Position numbers and translations under genes: made by a program
Notes under the pieces: model-generated
What the model was told of the DNA's origin: nothing
The model's database searches: none
The model's input: the letters and a program-made list of their open reading frames with translations, nothing else
Shown here: positions 34,176 through 42,812 of the stretch, piece by piece
Position numbering within the stretch: position 1 is the stretch's first letter
Layout of the letters: each line of letters starts with the position of its first letter
DNA from: Opitutus sp. GAS368
GTDB taxonomy: Bacteria; Verrucomicrobiota; Verrucomicrobiia; Opitutales; UBA953
DNA length: 64,000 nucleotides
Direction of reading: 5' to 3'
Assembly: GCA_945866215.1 (NCBI GenBank)
Contig: CAMBGQ010000004.1
Coordinates: 1-64,000 of the forward strand

Positions 34176-35366
34176 ATGTATCGCCTCGCCCTCAACATGC
34201 TCTTTGGAGACCGCGCCAAGCTCGCGATGCTCCTTTGCGGCTTGGCGTTCTCGGCCTTGCTGATGGCGCAACAGAGCTCGGTCTTCTTCGGGATCATGAG
34301 TTGGACTTACACGCCGATGGTCAACATTCGCGCGCAAATCTGGGTCAGCGACTCGATGGTTGAGCAGGTCAACGACGCCAAGCCGCTCCGCGACACGGAT
34401 CTCGGGCGCGTGCGGTCGGTTGACGGCGTCGCCTGGGCCGCCCCACTCCACACCTCCTTCGTCCAGGCGCGCATGCAGGACGGTAATTTCAAGCTGATCA
34501 CGCTCGTCGGTATCGACGCCGATACGTTCGCCGGCGCGCCGGCCGTGCTCACGCAGGGTCGCATCGAGGACCTGCGCCTGCCGGATACCGTCATCGTCGA
34601 TGAGTGGGGCGCCGCGCTGATGGGGCGCATGGGCGTCGGGCCCGACGGGCAGCCGCGCAACCAGCCGCTCACGGTCGGCGACACCTTCGAGATCAACGAT
34701 ATCCAGGCCCGCATCGTCGGCATCTGTAAGGTGCGGCGCGCCTTCACCGGCGGGCCGTTCGTCTACACCACTTACGATCGGGCCAAGGGCTACACGCTCG
34801 GCGCCCGCCGGACGCTCAGCTTCATGCTCGTCGAGCCCCAGAAGGGCGTGACGCCGATCGAACTCTGCGACCGCATCGAGCGCGCTACGGGCCTCAAGGC
34901 GTGGACGTCCGACACGGTGATCTGGAGCTGGGGTGAGCGTAGCTTGGCGCGCAATACCTTCTGGTGGTTCTGGACCAATACGGGCATTCCGTTCTCATTC
35001 GGCACCGCGGTCCTCCTCGGCTTGTTTGTCGGCATCGCGATCTCCGGCCAGACCTTCTATTCGTTCGTGCTCGAGAACCTAAAATACTTCGCCGCCCTCA
35101 AGGCGATGGGCGCCGGCATGGGGATTATCGCCCGGATGCTCTTCATCCAAGCTTTCAGCGCCGGCCTCATCGGCTTCGGTCTCGGCGTGGGGATGGCGCA
35201 GGCCATTGGGCGCGTGATGATCGAAAAGGGCATGCCCCCGTTCGTGATGTATCCGCAGATCCTTTGGGCGACGTTCGTCCTCGTGCTGGGCATCAGCTTC
35301 GTCTCCGCCGTCATCGGTATCATCAAGGTCTCGCGGGTCGACGCGGCCGCCGTCTTCCGCGGATGA
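34176..35366 (+). CDS. DevC-like ABC exporter permease (FtsX/MacB superfamily)
   Basis: 396 aa. An N-terminal membrane helix (residues 15-35) is followed by a long periplasmic domain and three C-terminal helices: GTAVLLGLFVGIAISGQTFYSFVLEN, MLFIQAFSAGLIGFGLGVGMAQAIG and ILWATFVLVLGISFVSAVIGII. The segment LKYFAALKAMGAG is the cytoplasmic coupling loop typical of this superfamily. Together with the next three genes it builds a complete DevBCA/MacAB-like exporter. The stop overlaps the ATPase start as ATGA. Confidence 0.85.
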   Translation: MYRLALNMLFGDRAKLAMLLCGLAFSALLMAQQSSVFFGIMSWTYTPMVNIRAQIWVSDSMVEQVNDAKPLRDTDLGRVRSVDGVAWAAPLHTSFVQARMQDGNFKLITLVGIDADTFAGAPAVLTQGRIEDLRLPDTVIVDEWGAALMGRMGVGPDGQPRNQPLTVGDTFEINDIQARIVGICKVRRAFTGGPFVYTTYDRAKGYTLGARRTLSFMLVEPQKGVTPIELCDRIERATGLKAWTSDTVIWSWGERSLARNTFWWFWTNTGIPFSFGTAVLLGLFVGIAISGQTFYSFVLENLKYFAALKAMGAGMGIIARMLFIQAFSAGLIGFGLGVGMAQAIGRVMIEKGMPPFVMYPQILWATFVLVLGISFVSAVIGIIKVSRVDAAAVFRG

Positions 35367-36091
35367 GCCCCGTCGCCCCCATCGTCGCTGTCCGCGCCTC
35401 CGGCGTGGATATGTTCTTCGGCACGCCCGAAAACCAGGTCGTCGCCCTCAAGCAGGCCGACTTCGAAGCCCGGCGTGGCGAGCTCATCATGCTCGTGGGC
35501 CCTTCGGGCTGCGGGAAGACGACGCTCCTATCAGTTATCGCGGGCACCCTCACGCCGCAGGCGGGGACGGTCGAGGTCTTTGGCCAGCGCCTCGATGGAC
35601 TTGGCCAGGAGGAGCTCACGGCGTTCCGTCGTAAGCACCTCGGCTTCGTCTTCCAGTCGTTTAACCTCATTCCGACTCTCACGGTCGTGGAGAATGTGAT
35701 GGTGCCACTCCTGATCCAAGGTCTCGCCAACGACGAGGCCCATGCCCGCGCAAAGGCCATGCTCGACCAGGTCGGCCTCAAGGGCCGCGAAGATGACCGC
35801 CCCGACGGGCTTTCCGGCGGGCAGCAGCAGCGCGTCGCGATTGCCCGCGCGCTCGTCCATGAGCCGCCGCTCCTCATCTGCGATGAGCCGACCTCGGCGC
35901 TGGATAAGGATACCGGCGCCCATATCATGCAACTCGTCCGAGATCTTTCCCGTTCGCCCGAACGCTGCGTGGTCGTCGTGACGCATGACCACCGCATCTT
36001 TCGCTTCTCCGACCGCATTGCGGAGATGGAAGACGGCCGCATCAGCCGCGTGTTCGACGACCCGAAACTCCTCGACGCCTCCCACCTCTGA
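35363..36091 (+). CDS. ABC exporter ATP-binding protein (DevA/LolD type)
   Basis: 242 aa. Walker A is GPSGCGKTTLL, the Q loop is FVFQSFNLIPTLTVVENV, the signature is LSGGQQQRVAIARALV, Walker B is LLICDEPTSALD, and the H loop is VVVTHDH. The sequence around the Q loop and signature is characteristic of the MacB/LolD/DevA group. It energises the permease encoded just upstream, whose stop overlaps this start as ATGA; the membrane-fusion protein gene follows after eight bases. Confidence 0.93.
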   Translation: MSPVAPIVAVRASGVDMFFGTPENQVVALKQADFEARRGELIMLVGPSGCGKTTLLSVIAGTLTPQAGTVEVFGQRLDGLGQEELTAFRRKHLGFVFQSFNLIPTLTVVENVMVPLLIQGLANDEAHARAKAMLDQVGLKGREDDRPDGLSGGQQQRVAIARALVHEPPLLICDEPTSALDKDTGAHIMQLVRDLSRSPERCVVVVTHDHRIFRFSDRIAEMEDGRISRVFDDPKLLDASHL

Positions 36092-36099
36092 CCACCCCT

Positions 36100-37023
36100 A
36101 TGTTTAAGAAACGCCTCCTCCTCTTCGCGCTCGCCCTCGCCGGTGCCGCCGCGGCCTTCCAGCTCACCCGCGGTACCGCCGAAGAAGCGGTCATCATGCC
36201 GCCGCCCTATGAGCCAGCCACCCGGGATAAGGACGGCCTCATCGCCGCCGCCGGGCTCATCGAAGCCGCCGCCGAGAACACACTCTTAGGCTCACCCACC
36301 TCTGGCACGGTCGCCAAGGTCCACGTGAAGGTCTGGGATAAGGTGAAAGCCGGCGACCCAATCCTCTCCCTCGACGAGCGCGATCTCCGCGCGCAGCAAG
36401 CGGTGCAGCAGGCTGCGGTTTCCGCCGCCGAAGCCACCGCCGAGCGGGCCGAAGACGCCGCTCGCCGCTGGACCGGAATCAAGGACAGCGGAGCGGTCTC
36501 CGCGGCCGAGCTTCTGGCCTACCAGATGGCGGCCAAGGAAGCGCGGGCGAAGCTCGCCTTAGCTAAAGCCCAGCTGGATCAGACGGCGGTATTGCTCGAT
36601 CGGCTCGTGCTCCGTTCGCCCATCGACGCGACGGTGCTCCAGGTCGGCGTGCGCGTCGGCGAATTCGTGGCCGCCGGCGCCAAGGCCCCGGTCGTCCTCG
36701 GCGATATCTCCCGCCTACAAATCCGCTGCGACGTCGACGAGCAGCTCGCCACCCGCATGCGCGAGGGCCTGCCGGCCAAGGGATTCTTGAAAGGCGAAAG
36801 CACCCTCGCCGGTGGCAAGGATCGCTCCATCGCCCTGAAGTTTGTCCGCATCGAGCCCTTCGTCATCCCGAAGACCTCGCTCACCGGCGCAAGCATTGAG
36901 CGCGTGGATACTCGCGTGCTGCAGGTAATCTACCAGTTCGAGCGACCAGCGGGGCGGACGTTATTCGTCGGTCAGCAGATGGACGTCTATATCGACGCCT
37001 CCCAAAATGCTCCGGGTAAATAA
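36100..37023 (+). CDS. HlyD/DevB-type membrane fusion protein
   Basis: 307 aa. An N-terminal anchor (LLLFALALAGAAAAFQL) is followed by a lipoyl/barrel-sandwich start (NTLLGSPTSGTVAKVHVKVWDKVKAGDPIL), a helical hairpin of about residues 85-160 rich in Ala/Glu, and the returning half LRSPIDATVLQVGVRVGEFV. It bridges the inner-membrane ABC pair to the outer-membrane factor. The final 17 bases overlap the next gene. Confidence 0.88.
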   Translation: MFKKRLLLFALALAGAAAAFQLTRGTAEEAVIMPPPYEPATRDKDGLIAAAGLIEAAAENTLLGSPTSGTVAKVHVKVWDKVKAGDPILSLDERDLRAQQAVQQAAVSAAEATAERAEDAARRWTGIKDSGAVSAAELLAYQMAAKEARAKLALAKAQLDQTAVLLDRLVLRSPIDATVLQVGVRVGEFVAAGAKAPVVLGDISRLQIRCDVDEQLATRMREGLPAKGFLKGESTLAGGKDRSIALKFVRIEPFVIPKTSLTGASIERVDTRVLQVIYQFERPAGRTLFVGQQMDVYIDASQNAPGK

Positions 37024-38389
37024 GACGTTCCTCCTCGCGGCGCTCGTCCTCGCAGGTTGCGCACACGACCCGACGGCTTCGCCCGTGGCCACCGTCACGG
37101 CCCCGGCGTTTTCGCAGGCTGGTGCCGTCGCCGACACGAAATGGGCGGAGGCTTTCGGTGACGCGGCCTTGCTCGAACTGATTGCGCAGGCACGTAAGAA
37201 TAGCCCGGACCTCGCCATCGCCCGCGCGCGTCAGCGTGAAGCGGTGGCCTTGCTCGCCTCCGCCAGTGCGGGCGATCAGCCCGCTGTTTCCGTCGGCGCT
37301 GGCTTGGAATCCTCCCGTATCTCGCTCGACACCGGTCGCACGCCGGTCGGCTTCGGTATCCCGCGTCGCACCGACGTCGGCGCCGCTGGCGTAAAGGCCT
37401 CTTGGGAACTCGACCTCTGGGGGCGTGAAGCCGCCAAGACGAAGGCCGCCGAGTTCGATTCGCGCGCGGCCAAGTTCACCGTCGAACAGGCGAACCTCGC
37501 CCTGTCCGCCGAAGTCGCCCGTCTGTGGTTCGCCGTCCGCGGCACCCGCGAGCAGCTCGCCTTCCTCGAGACCGAGTTCTCCACGCGCCTGCGTGAGATG
37601 GAGATTATCGAGCAAACTGTCGTCGCGGGCTTGCTTGATTCTGACCCGCTTTCCTCCGCGCGTCTCGCCGCTGCCCAGGCCAAGGTCGATGAGGGCCTCG
37701 GCCGCCGCCGCGTCGCCGCTGCTGAGAACGCGCTGCGTGCGTTGATCGGTTCCGCACTGGGCGTCCAACTTCCTGTGGCGAAGGGCTCTGCCGCGATGCC
37801 GGCCTTCGGCGCGGGCGTGCCCTCGGAGCTCTTGCTTCGTCGTCCCGACCTCGCCGCGGCGGCTGAGCGGGTCGACGCCGCACTCGCGCGCGAAGGCGCA
37901 GCCATCGCCGACTTTTATCCTTCCGTCACGCTCAACGGCCAGGCTGGCTGGCAGGCCGATCCGGCTTCGCGTGTGGGCCGGGGCTCATCGAGTTTCTGGG
38001 CGCTGACGCCGTCGGTAGATTTGCCGCTCTTCGACGCTGGTCGGCGCGAAGCTAACCTCGAGGTCGCCCGCGCGCGTATCGACGGCTCTGGCGCGGAATG
38101 GACCAAGGCCGTCCTCGGCGCCTTCCGCGAAGTCGAGGACGCGCTCGCCGATCTGCGCGAGCTCGCTATACAGGAAGAACTGACCGCCCGGGTGCTCACT
38201 GCGGTGCGTGTCCAGCTCGCCAACGCCGAGAAACGGCGGGCGGCGGGCTTGGCGAACGAGACCGAACTCTTGTCGGTCCGGCGCGACGAAGCCCTGGCCG
38301 CGCGCACGCTCTCGATGGTCGTCTGGGAGCGCCGGCAGGTCGCGGTGCGACTCGCCGCAGCCACGGGCGGCGGTTGGTCCGCCGAGTAA
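37007..38389 (+). CDS. outer-membrane efflux lipoprotein (TolC/OprM type)
   Basis: 460 aa. The signal peptide ends in lipobox LAGC (MLRVNKTFLLAALVLAGCAH). Two repeats of the efflux-protein helical domain are visible, with NSPDLAIARARQREA in the first and LLRRPDLAAAAERVDAALARE, typical of the NodT/OprM group, in the second. It forms the outer-membrane channel of the exporter encoded by the three preceding genes and overlaps the fusion-protein gene by 17 bases. A terminator follows directly. Confidence 0.9.
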   Translation: MLRVNKTFLLAALVLAGCAHDPTASPVATVTAPAFSQAGAVADTKWAEAFGDAALLELIAQARKNSPDLAIARARQREAVALLASASAGDQPAVSVGAGLESSRISLDTGRTPVGFGIPRRTDVGAAGVKASWELDLWGREAAKTKAAEFDSRAAKFTVEQANLALSAEVARLWFAVRGTREQLAFLETEFSTRLREMEIIEQTVVAGLLDSDPLSSARLAAAQAKVDEGLGRRRVAAAENALRALIGSALGVQLPVAKGSAAMPAFGAGVPSELLLRRPDLAAAAERVDAALAREGAAIADFYPSVTLNGQAGWQADPASRVGRGSSSFWALTPSVDLPLFDAGRREANLEVARARIDGSGAEWTKAVLGAFREVEDALADLRELAIQEELTARVLTAVRVQLANAEKRRAAGLANETELLSVRRDEALAARTLSMVVWERRQVAVRLAAATGGGWSAE

Positions 38390-38402
38390 CTCGCCAAAGA
38401 AG

Positions 38403-38435
38403 AAGGGCGTCCTTGCGGACGCCCTTCCTGTTTCC
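38403..38435. terminator. intrinsic terminator between the exporter operon and gnd
   Basis: The stem AAGGGCGTCC / GGACGCCCTT (38403-38426) with a TTGC loop is followed on the plus strand by CCTGTTTCC. The T-run is short on the plus side; on the minus side the stem is followed by CTTCTT. It separates two convergent genes and probably serves both weakly. Confidence 0.72.
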
Positions 38436-38445
38436 TTTAAGGCGC

Positions 38446-39942
38446 TTAGGCCTTGATCTGCGGACGCTTGGGATCTGGCCAGTCGATGTGGAAGAACTCG
38501 CCGCGGGGCTTGTCCTTGCGCTCGTAGGTGTGGGCGCCGAAGAAGTCTCGCTGACCCTGGAGCAGATTCTGCGGGAGGTTCTCGGTGCGGTACGAGTCGA
38601 AGTACGAGAGCGCCGAGCCGAGAGTCGGCACGGGGATGCCGTGCTTCACCGCGAGCGCGATGACCTTGCGCCAGTTCTTTTGCGCCTTCTTAACGGTCTT
38701 CTTGAAGTACGGGTCGAGGAGGAGGTTGTCCAGGCGGGGCTTCTTGGCGAAGGCTTCGGTGATCTTCTGGAGGAAGCTCGCGCGGATGATGCAGCCGCCG
38801 CGCCAGATCTGGGCGATCTCGCCGAAGTTGAGCTTCCAGTTATATTCTTTCTGTGCCTCACGCATGAGCTGGAAGCCCTGGGCGTAGGAGCAGATCTTGG
38901 AGCAGTAGAGGGCGTCGCGAATCTGCTCGATGATTTTGGCGCGATCAGGATTGGTCATCGCGCGCTTCGGGCCACGGAGGACCTTGGCAGCTTTGACGCG
39001 CTCATCCTTCACGGCGGAGAGGCAGCGGGCGAAGACGGCTTCGGCGATGGTCGGAGCGGCGACACCCATGTCGAGGGCGTTAGCGCTGGTCCACTTGCCC
39101 GTGCCCTTCTGGCCGGCGGTGTCGAGGATGACGTCGACCAGCGGGACGCCGGTCTCCGGGTCCTTCTGTTTGAGCACCTTCGCGGTGATCTCGATGAGGA
39201 AGGAGTTCAGGTCGCCCTTGTTCCACTCTTCGAAGGTCGTACCAATCTCGTCTGGGGTCATACCCAGGAGGCCGCGCATGAGGTCGTAGGCTTCGCAGAT
39301 CATCTGCATGTCGCCGTATTCGATGCCATTGTGGACCATCTTCACGTAGTGGCCGGCGCCGTCGGGGCCGATGTGGGCCACGCATGGGACGCCGCCCTTG
39401 ATGGGCTTACCTGGCTTACCGCCGGTCAATTCCACGCCGGTCACGGCGTCGACCTTGGAGGCCACGGCTTCCCAGATGGGCTTCAGTTCGGCCCAGGCGG
39501 CGGCATCGCCACCGGGCATGAGGGACGGTCCGAAGCGGGCGCCTTCTTCGCCGCCGGAGACGCCGGAGCCGATGAAGCGGAGGCCCTTGGCCTTGAGTTC
39601 TTTTTCGCGACGGATGGTGTCCGTCCAGAGGGCGTTACCCCCGTCGATGATGATGTCGCCGGGCTCGAAGGCCGCAGCGAGCTCGTTGATCACGGCATCG
39701 GTCGGACCGCCGGCCTTGACGAGGATGACGGCCTTGCGGGGCTTTTTCAGGGAGGCAGCGAAGTCCTTGATGCTCGGGCAGCCAATAAGCTTACCAGGGG
39801 TGCCGGGGTTTTCCTTCACGAATTCGTCGGTCTTGGCGGTCGTGCGGTTATACACCGAGATTGCGAAGCCGTGGTCGGCGATGTTGAGGGCGAGGTTCTG
39901 ACCCATGACGGCCAGACCGATGAGACCAATGTCGGATTGCAT
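38446..39942 (-). CDS. gnd: 6-phosphogluconate dehydrogenase (decarboxylating)
   Basis: Oxidative pentose phosphate step producing ribulose-5-phosphate and NADPH. The N-terminal coenzyme site is [20 protein letters not shown]. The substrate motif [21 protein letters not shown] contains the expected catalytic surroundings, and the Lys region [15 protein letters not shown] follows. The C-terminal half has [15 protein letters not shown]. The length is 498 aa from the ATG at 39942; the longer open frame to 40071 has no family likeness. It is divergent from coaC. Confidence 0.95.
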   Translation of the reverse strand: MQSDIGLIGLAVMGQNLALNIADHGFAISVYNRTTAKTDEFVKENPGTPGKLIGCPSIKDFAASLKKPRKAVILVKAGGPTDAVINELAAAFEPGDIIIDGGNALWTDTIRREKELKAKGLRFIGSGVSGGEEGARFGPSLMPGGDAAAWAELKPIWEAVASKVDAVTGVELTGGKPGKPIKGGVPCVAHIGPDGAGHYVKMVHNGIEYGDMQMICEAYDLMRGLLGMTPDEIGTTFEEWNKGDLNSFLIEITAKVLKQKDPETGVPLVDVILDTAGQKGTGKWTSANALDMGVAAPTIAEAVFARCLSAVKDERVKAAKVLRGPKRAMTNPDRAKIIEQIRDALYCSKICSYAQGFQLMREAQKEYNWKLNFGEIAQIWRGGCIIRASFLQKITEAFAKKPRLDNLLLDPYFKKTVKKAQKNWRKVIALAVKHGIPVPTLGSALSYFDSYRTENLPQNLLQGQRDFFGAHTYERKDKPRGEFFHIDWPDPKRPQIKA

Positions 39943-40085
39943 AAGAGGAGCCAATGCGAACCCCCGGGGGCTGGCATGGCAAACAAGAAAAGGGGCGGCT
40001 TTCGCCAGAAAGCTCCTGTTTTCGGCATCACCGGGCGCCTTTCCCCTCGCCTCATCCGCGGGGCTTCCCATCGTGAGGCGCTGTC

Positions 40086-40634
40086 ATGTCCCAGCTCGTC
40101 GGCAAACGTATCACCCTCGGCATCACCGGCTCGATCGCTGCCTATAAGGCCGCGGACCTGACCTCCCAGCTCGTCAAATACGGCGCCGAAGTCCAGGTGG
40201 TCATGACCAAGGGCGCCACCCAGTTCATCACTCCGATGACGCTGCAAGTGCTCTCCCGCCGGCCGGTGGCGTTCGATCTCTGGGCCGAGGGCGCCAACTC
40301 CATCCCGGGCCATATCGAGATCGCCGATTCTTCCGACTTGCTCCTCGTCGCGCCGCTTTCCGCCAACGTCCTCGCCGAATTCGCCCACGGACTCGCCCCC
40401 GACCTCCTGACCAGCATCTACCTCGCCACCCGTGGCCCAGTCCTCCTTTGCCCGGCGATGAACGGTAAGATGTATGAACACGCCGCCACCCAAGCCAACC
40501 TGAAGACCCTCCGCGCTCGCGGCCATGCGATCGTCGACCCCGCCGAGGGCATGCTGGCCTGCGGTTACGAAGGCCTCGGCAAGCTTGCGCCGGTCGAAGA
40601 GATCGTGAGCCGCGTGCTTTCGATCTTGGGCTGA
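40086..40634 (+). CDS. coaC: phosphopantothenoylcysteine decarboxylase, stand-alone
   Basis: FMN flavoprotein that decarboxylates 4-phosphopantothenoylcysteine in coenzyme A synthesis. ITLGITGSIAAYKAADL begins the flavin fold. The catalytic His76 lies in PGHIEIAD, and PAMNGKMYEH and MLACGYEGLGKL are the substrate-binding motif and the clamp. The length is 182 aa: only the CoaC half is present, whereas many bacteria carry a CoaBC fusion of about 400 aa. A separate CoaB must be elsewhere. The coaX pantothenate kinase gene lies later in this window. queG follows after five bases. Confidence 0.85.
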   Translation: MSQLVGKRITLGITGSIAAYKAADLTSQLVKYGAEVQVVMTKGATQFITPMTLQVLSRRPVAFDLWAEGANSIPGHIEIADSSDLLLVAPLSANVLAEFAHGLAPDLLTSIYLATRGPVLLCPAMNGKMYEHAATQANLKTLRARGHAIVDPAEGMLACGYEGLGKLAPVEEIVSRVLSILG

Positions 40635-40639
40635 GCCCG

Positions 40640-41647
40640 ATGGACTCCCGCGAGCGCCGCCAGCGAGTCGAGGCTTCGGCGAAGGCGCTGGGCTTTGACG
40701 CGTTCGGGGTCGCACCGGTCGAGGTCGACGTCCGCGCCGACTATTTCAAGAAGTGGATCGCGGATGGCATGCACGGCGACATGGCCTGGTTGGCCCGCAA
40801 CCCCGACCGGCGCACCGACGCTCGTCAGGTGATGCCGGAAGCCCGCAGCTTGGTCGTCGTCGGGCTTAATTATTATCAGCCGCACCCGCCGGCGGGCTAC
40901 CGTATCGCGAAATACGCCCTGGGTGCCGACTACCACGACGTGATTCTCGCGCGGTTGAAGCAGCTCTGCGCAGTGATGCGCGAACTGGGCGGCGAGCAGA
41001 AGCCCTATGTCGACACTGGGCCGGTGTTGGAGAAGCCGGTCGCGGCGGCCGCCGGGCTTGGCTGGCAGGGCAAGAGCACCATCCTCATTCACCGTGGTGC
41101 CGGAACCTGGCTCTTCCTGGGCGTCGTCTTGACGACGCTCGAACTCGAAGCCGCGGGCGCGCCGGAGCCAGATCGCTGCGGTTCCTGCACCCTCTGCCTC
41201 GAGGCCTGCCCGACCGCCGCGATCATCGCCCCCTATAAGCTGGATGCGCGGAAGTGCCTCGCCTACCTGACCATCGAACACCAGGGCGCGATTCCCCTCG
41301 AATATCGCGAAGCCCTCGGCGACCGGGTCTTCGGTTGCGATGACTGCCTCGACGTCTGTCCTTGGAACAAGTGGGCCGTCACCACCCGCGAGGCGAGTTT
41401 CGCGCCGCGCCCGCACCCGCCCCTGCGCGAGACGCTGGCTTGGACGGAGGCCCAGTTTCTGACCCATTTCCAGGGCACGCCGGTCGAACGTCTCGGGCTG
41501 GCGCGCTGGCGTCGCAACGCGCTCACGGTCTTGGGTAATGTCGGTACCGCCGCCGATCTTCCCGCCGCTGCGGCGCTGTTGGACGCTGCTGATCCGATGG
41601 TCGCCGAGCACGCCGCTTGGTCCGTCGCCCGGCTACGCGCCCGCTGA
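40640..41647 (+). CDS. queG: epoxyqueuosine reductase
   Basis: Cobalamin- and 4Fe-4S-dependent last step of queuosine synthesis in tRNA. Landmarks are the N-terminal GVAPVEV, HGDMAWLARNPDRRTDARQVMPEARSL, and VDTGPVLEKPVAAAAGLGWQGKST. Two ferredoxin-like cluster motifs follow: CGSCTLCLEACPTAAI and CDDCLDVCPWNKWA. A short HEAT-like tail ends the protein at 335 aa. It is in the same transcript as coaC by spacing. Confidence 0.93.
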   Translation: MDSRERRQRVEASAKALGFDAFGVAPVEVDVRADYFKKWIADGMHGDMAWLARNPDRRTDARQVMPEARSLVVVGLNYYQPHPPAGYRIAKYALGADYHDVILARLKQLCAVMRELGGEQKPYVDTGPVLEKPVAAAAGLGWQGKSTILIHRGAGTWLFLGVVLTTLELEAAGAPEPDRCGSCTLCLEACPTAAIIAPYKLDARKCLAYLTIEHQGAIPLEYREALGDRVFGCDDCLDVCPWNKWAVTTREASFAPRPHPPLRETLAWTEAQFLTHFQGTPVERLGLARWRRNALTVLGNVGTAADLPAAAALLDAADPMVAEHAAWSVARLRAR

Positions 41648-41682
41648 ACCTACGGGTTGCCTCGGGCGATGGGCTCGTCCTA

Positions 41683-42222
41683 ATGGGACTCGTGACTCTC
41701 GCCCAAGCCTACTACGCACTCGCTGCCTTCCTCCTCCTGGCTGGCTGGCTCATCGTCACGGACGCTCCCGTTCTTCGCTCCTTTCGTCGCTCGCGCCTGG
41801 CCACCACGCTCCTAACGTTGGCTGCCATCACTTGGTTTGGTTGGTGGCTCATGAGCCTCCCGGAGGCTGACCTCGCTGGCCTGCCGCGCCTCCCGGTGGT
41901 GCTCGGCTTCCTCGGCGCCAGCTTCGCGACCTTCTTCTACATGCCCGACTTTCTGTCGGTTCGTTCCTTGGCGGTGCTGATGCTGTTTCTGGCGCGGGCC
42001 ACCCTCGACGCTGGCTACCGCCAGCTCCCGTACAGCTTACTGGACGCCTCGGTGAGCTACGGGTTGCTGATCCTCTTCGGCTTCTGGTGGGCGTGTTCGC
42101 CGCCAGTCTTCTGCCGGCAATGCGACTGGGTCCTGACCACGGATGCCCGTCGCAAGCTCTTCGGCGGGCTGTCCCTGCTCCTGGGTCTCGCCTGTGTGGT
42201 TCAGGCTTTCCTCCTCCCGTGA
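41683..42222 (+). CDS. integral membrane protein, unknown
   Basis: 179 aa with about five hydrophobic segments (GLVTLAQAYYALAAFLLLAG, TTLLTLAAITWFGWWLM, LPVVLGFLGASFATFFY, LLDASVSYGLLILFGFWW and FGGLSLLLGLACVVQAFLL). A Cys pair in CSPPVFCRQC sits between the last two helices. I do not recognise the family. The ATG at 41683 is preferred to one inside queG. The stop overlaps the gmk start as GTGA, so its translation is linked to gmk. Confidence 0.62.
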   Translation: MGLVTLAQAYYALAAFLLLAGWLIVTDAPVLRSFRRSRLATTLLTLAAITWFGWWLMSLPEADLAGLPRLPVVLGFLGASFATFFYMPDFLSVRSLAVLMLFLARATLDAGYRQLPYSLLDASVSYGLLILFGFWWACSPPVFCRQCDWVLTTDARRKLFGGLSLLLGLACVVQAFLLP

Positions 42223-42812
42223 GCCGTGCGCTGCTGATCGTCGTCTCGGGTCCGGCCGGCAGCGGCAAGACCACGCTCTGCGCTCGGCTGACCGAAGCGT
42301 ACCCGCAGTCGATTCGCCGCGTCATCACCTGCACGACCCGCGCGCCGCGGATTGGCGAAACTGACGGCGCGGACTACCATTTCATGACACGCGCCAGCTT
42401 CGAGCAGCAGGTCGCCGCCGGGGTCTTCCTCGAGCATGCCCAGGTGCACGGTAATCTTTACGGCCCGCGCGCCGCCGATGTCGCCGCCCAGCTCGGCGCT
42501 GGCTTCGACGCTCTCCTGAATGTCGACGTCCAGGGCGCTTCGACGATCCGCGCCAAGGGCGCCGCTGATCCGCGCCTCGCCGCGTCGCTCGTGACGGTCT
42601 TCATCCGCGTGGGCGATCGCACGGAGCTCCGTCGTCGCCTCACGGGCCGCGGCACCGACCCGGTCGACGAAATCGACCGCCGCGTCGCCGCCGCCGAAGA
42701 GGAGCTTCGTCATGCAGGCTCCTACCAGCATCTGATCGAAAGCGGCAGCCGGGAAGCTGATTTTGCGGCGCTGCAAAGTATCTACCTCGCCGAGAAGGCC
42801 CGTCGTCCATGA
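42219..42812 (+). CDS. gmk: guanylate kinase
   Basis: Phosphorylates GMP to GDP. The GTG start overlaps the preceding stop. The P-loop is VVSGPAGSGKTTLCARL, the GMP-binding segment is CTTRAPRIGETDGADYHF, and FLEHAQVHGNLYGP and LLNVDVQGA follow. The length of 197 aa is normal. It is followed without a gap by polX (ATGA overlap). Together with guaB and the pur genes it completes guanine nucleotide supply in this window. Confidence 0.93.
   Translation: MSRALLIVVSGPAGSGKTTLCARLTEAYPQSIRRVITCTTRAPRIGETDGADYHFMTRASFEQQVAAGVFLEHAQVHGNLYGPRAADVAAQLGAGFDALLNVDVQGASTIRAKGAADPRLAASLVTVFIRVGDRTELRRRLTGRGTDPVDEIDRRVAAAEEELRHAGSYQHLIESGSREADFAALQSIYLAEKARRP

Noticed and set aside
38098-40161. 687-aa plus-strand open frame across gnd
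   Set aside because: It is the complement of gnd and carries no recognisable domain; gnd matches its family throughout. It is a GC-rich antisense shadow.
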